Under the pieces are notes generated by a model. The model made no database searches and was not told where the DNA came from. It saw only the letters and a list, made by a program, of their open reading frames with translations. A DNA stretch of 7,612 nucleotides. Source: JAABYT01 sp964194585 (lineage in GTDB: Bacteria; Pseudomonadota; Gammaproteobacteria; HK1). Shown here in pieces: positions 7,028 through 7,612 of this stretch. The first letter of the stretch is position 1. The number at the start of each line of letters is the position of its first letter. The stretch is taken from contig CAXMNG010000308.1 of assembly GCA_964194585.1 (NCBI GenBank), positions 1 through 7,612 on the forward strand, given 5' to 3'. Both the position numbers and the translations under genes were made by a program.

Positions 7028-7612
7028 ATGACCATTGGACTAGTCGGACGAAAATGCGGGATGACGCGGGTCTTTCAAGAAGACGGCGTTTCTGTGCCCG
7101 TGACCGTCATCGAGGTGACGCCGAACCGTGTCACGCAGATCAAGGACGTCGACAGCGACGGATACCGCGCGTTTCAGGTCACCGTAGGCAGCCGCCGCGC
7201 AAAACTCCTGAACAAAGCAAAGGCCGGGCACTTCGCCAAGGCTGGCGTCGATGCAGGACGCGGTTTGTGGGAGTTTCGCCTGGCCGCCAGCGAGGGCACG
7301 GACCTCGCGGTCGGTTCGGAATTGAAAGTCGATCGCTTCGCCGTCGGCCAAATGCTGGACGCGCGCGGCTGCACAATCGGCAAGGGCTTCGCGGGTGTCG
7401 TGAAGCGGTACAATTTTCGCATGCAGGATGCCACTCATGGCAATTCGCTGTCACATCGTGCGCCGGGGTCCATCGGTCAGAATCAAACACCAGGACGTGT
7501 CTTCAAGGGTAAGAAGATGTCTGGTCATATGGGAAACGTGATGCGTACCGCCCCGAACCTGGAAGTCGTGCGCGTCGACGAAGAACGCAATCTCATTCTG
7601 CTCAAGGGTGCG
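7028..7612 (+). CDS. rplC: 50S ribosomal protein L3 (3'-truncated by the window edge)
   Basis: L3 is an early-assembling 50S protein whose central loop reaches towards the peptidyl transferase centre. The frame is open from ATG 7028 to the window end, giving 195 residues of an expected ~210; no stop is reached. The N-terminus MTIGLVGRKCGMTRVF, the block AGHFAKAGVDAGRGLWEFRL, and the conserved loop QDATHGNSLSHRAPGSIGQ, followed by NQTPGRVFKGKKMSGHMG, identify it. Q153 matches E. coli Q150, the residue methylated by PrmB. The spacer after rpsJ is only 10 bases and there is no good ribosome binding site (only a weak GAG at the rpsJ stop), so translation is probably coupled to rpsJ. The usual continuation would be rplD, rplW and rplB. 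Confidence 0.97.
   Translation, partial: MTIGLVGRKCGMTRVFQEDGVSVPVTVIEVTPNRVTQIKDVDSDGYRAFQVTVGSRRAKLLNKAKAGHFAKAGVDAGRGLWEFRLAASEGTDLAVGSELKVDRFAVGQMLDARGCTIGKGFAGVVKRYNFRMQDATHGNSLSHRAPGSIGQNQTPGRVFKGKKMSGHMGNVMRTAPNLEVVRVDEERNLILLKGA

Overview
The window is a stretch of core translation and transcription genes from a GC-rich member of the Proteobacteria, most likely a gammaproteobacterium outside the Enterobacterales. All genes are on the plus strand, in the order rpoC (3' part), rpsL, rpsG, fusA, tuf, rpsJ, rplC (5' part). The proteins align closely with their Escherichia coli counterparts as I remember them. The RpoC fragment keeps the large trigger-loop insertion typical of Proteobacteria. 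The genus cannot be named from this sequence alone.

Layout: bases 1-2076 hold the C-terminal half of the RNA polymerase beta' subunit. Bases 2077-2436 are the only long non-coding stretch. It contains a hairpin directly after the rpoC stop, a near-consensus sigma-70-type promoter (TTGACA, 17 bp, TAAAAT), a strong intrinsic terminator starting 12 bases after the -10 box, and a structured leader with a 14-bp inverted repeat. From 2437 a tightly packed operon begins: S12, S7, EF-G, EF-Tu, S10 and L3. The gaps are 17, 62, 30, 23 and 10 bases. The last gene runs off the end of the window without a stop codon.

The products work together. RpoC is the catalytic half of RNA polymerase. S12 and S7 build the decoding centre and head of the 30S subunit. 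EF-Tu delivers aminoacyl-tRNA and EF-G drives translocation. S10 serves both the 30S head and transcription antitermination. L3 starts assembly of the 50S subunit. The str operon (rpsL-rpsG-fusA-tuf) is joined directly to the S10 operon (rpsJ-rplC and onward), with no room for the separate S10 leader known from E. coli.

I see no novel gene system, mobile element, CRISPR array, tRNA or rRNA. The points worth a second look are regulatory: a promoter that fires almost directly into a terminator, a strong dyad in the rpsL leader, shortened or missing control regions for S7 and L4, and a tuf gene whose codon choice differs sharply from adjacent fusA.
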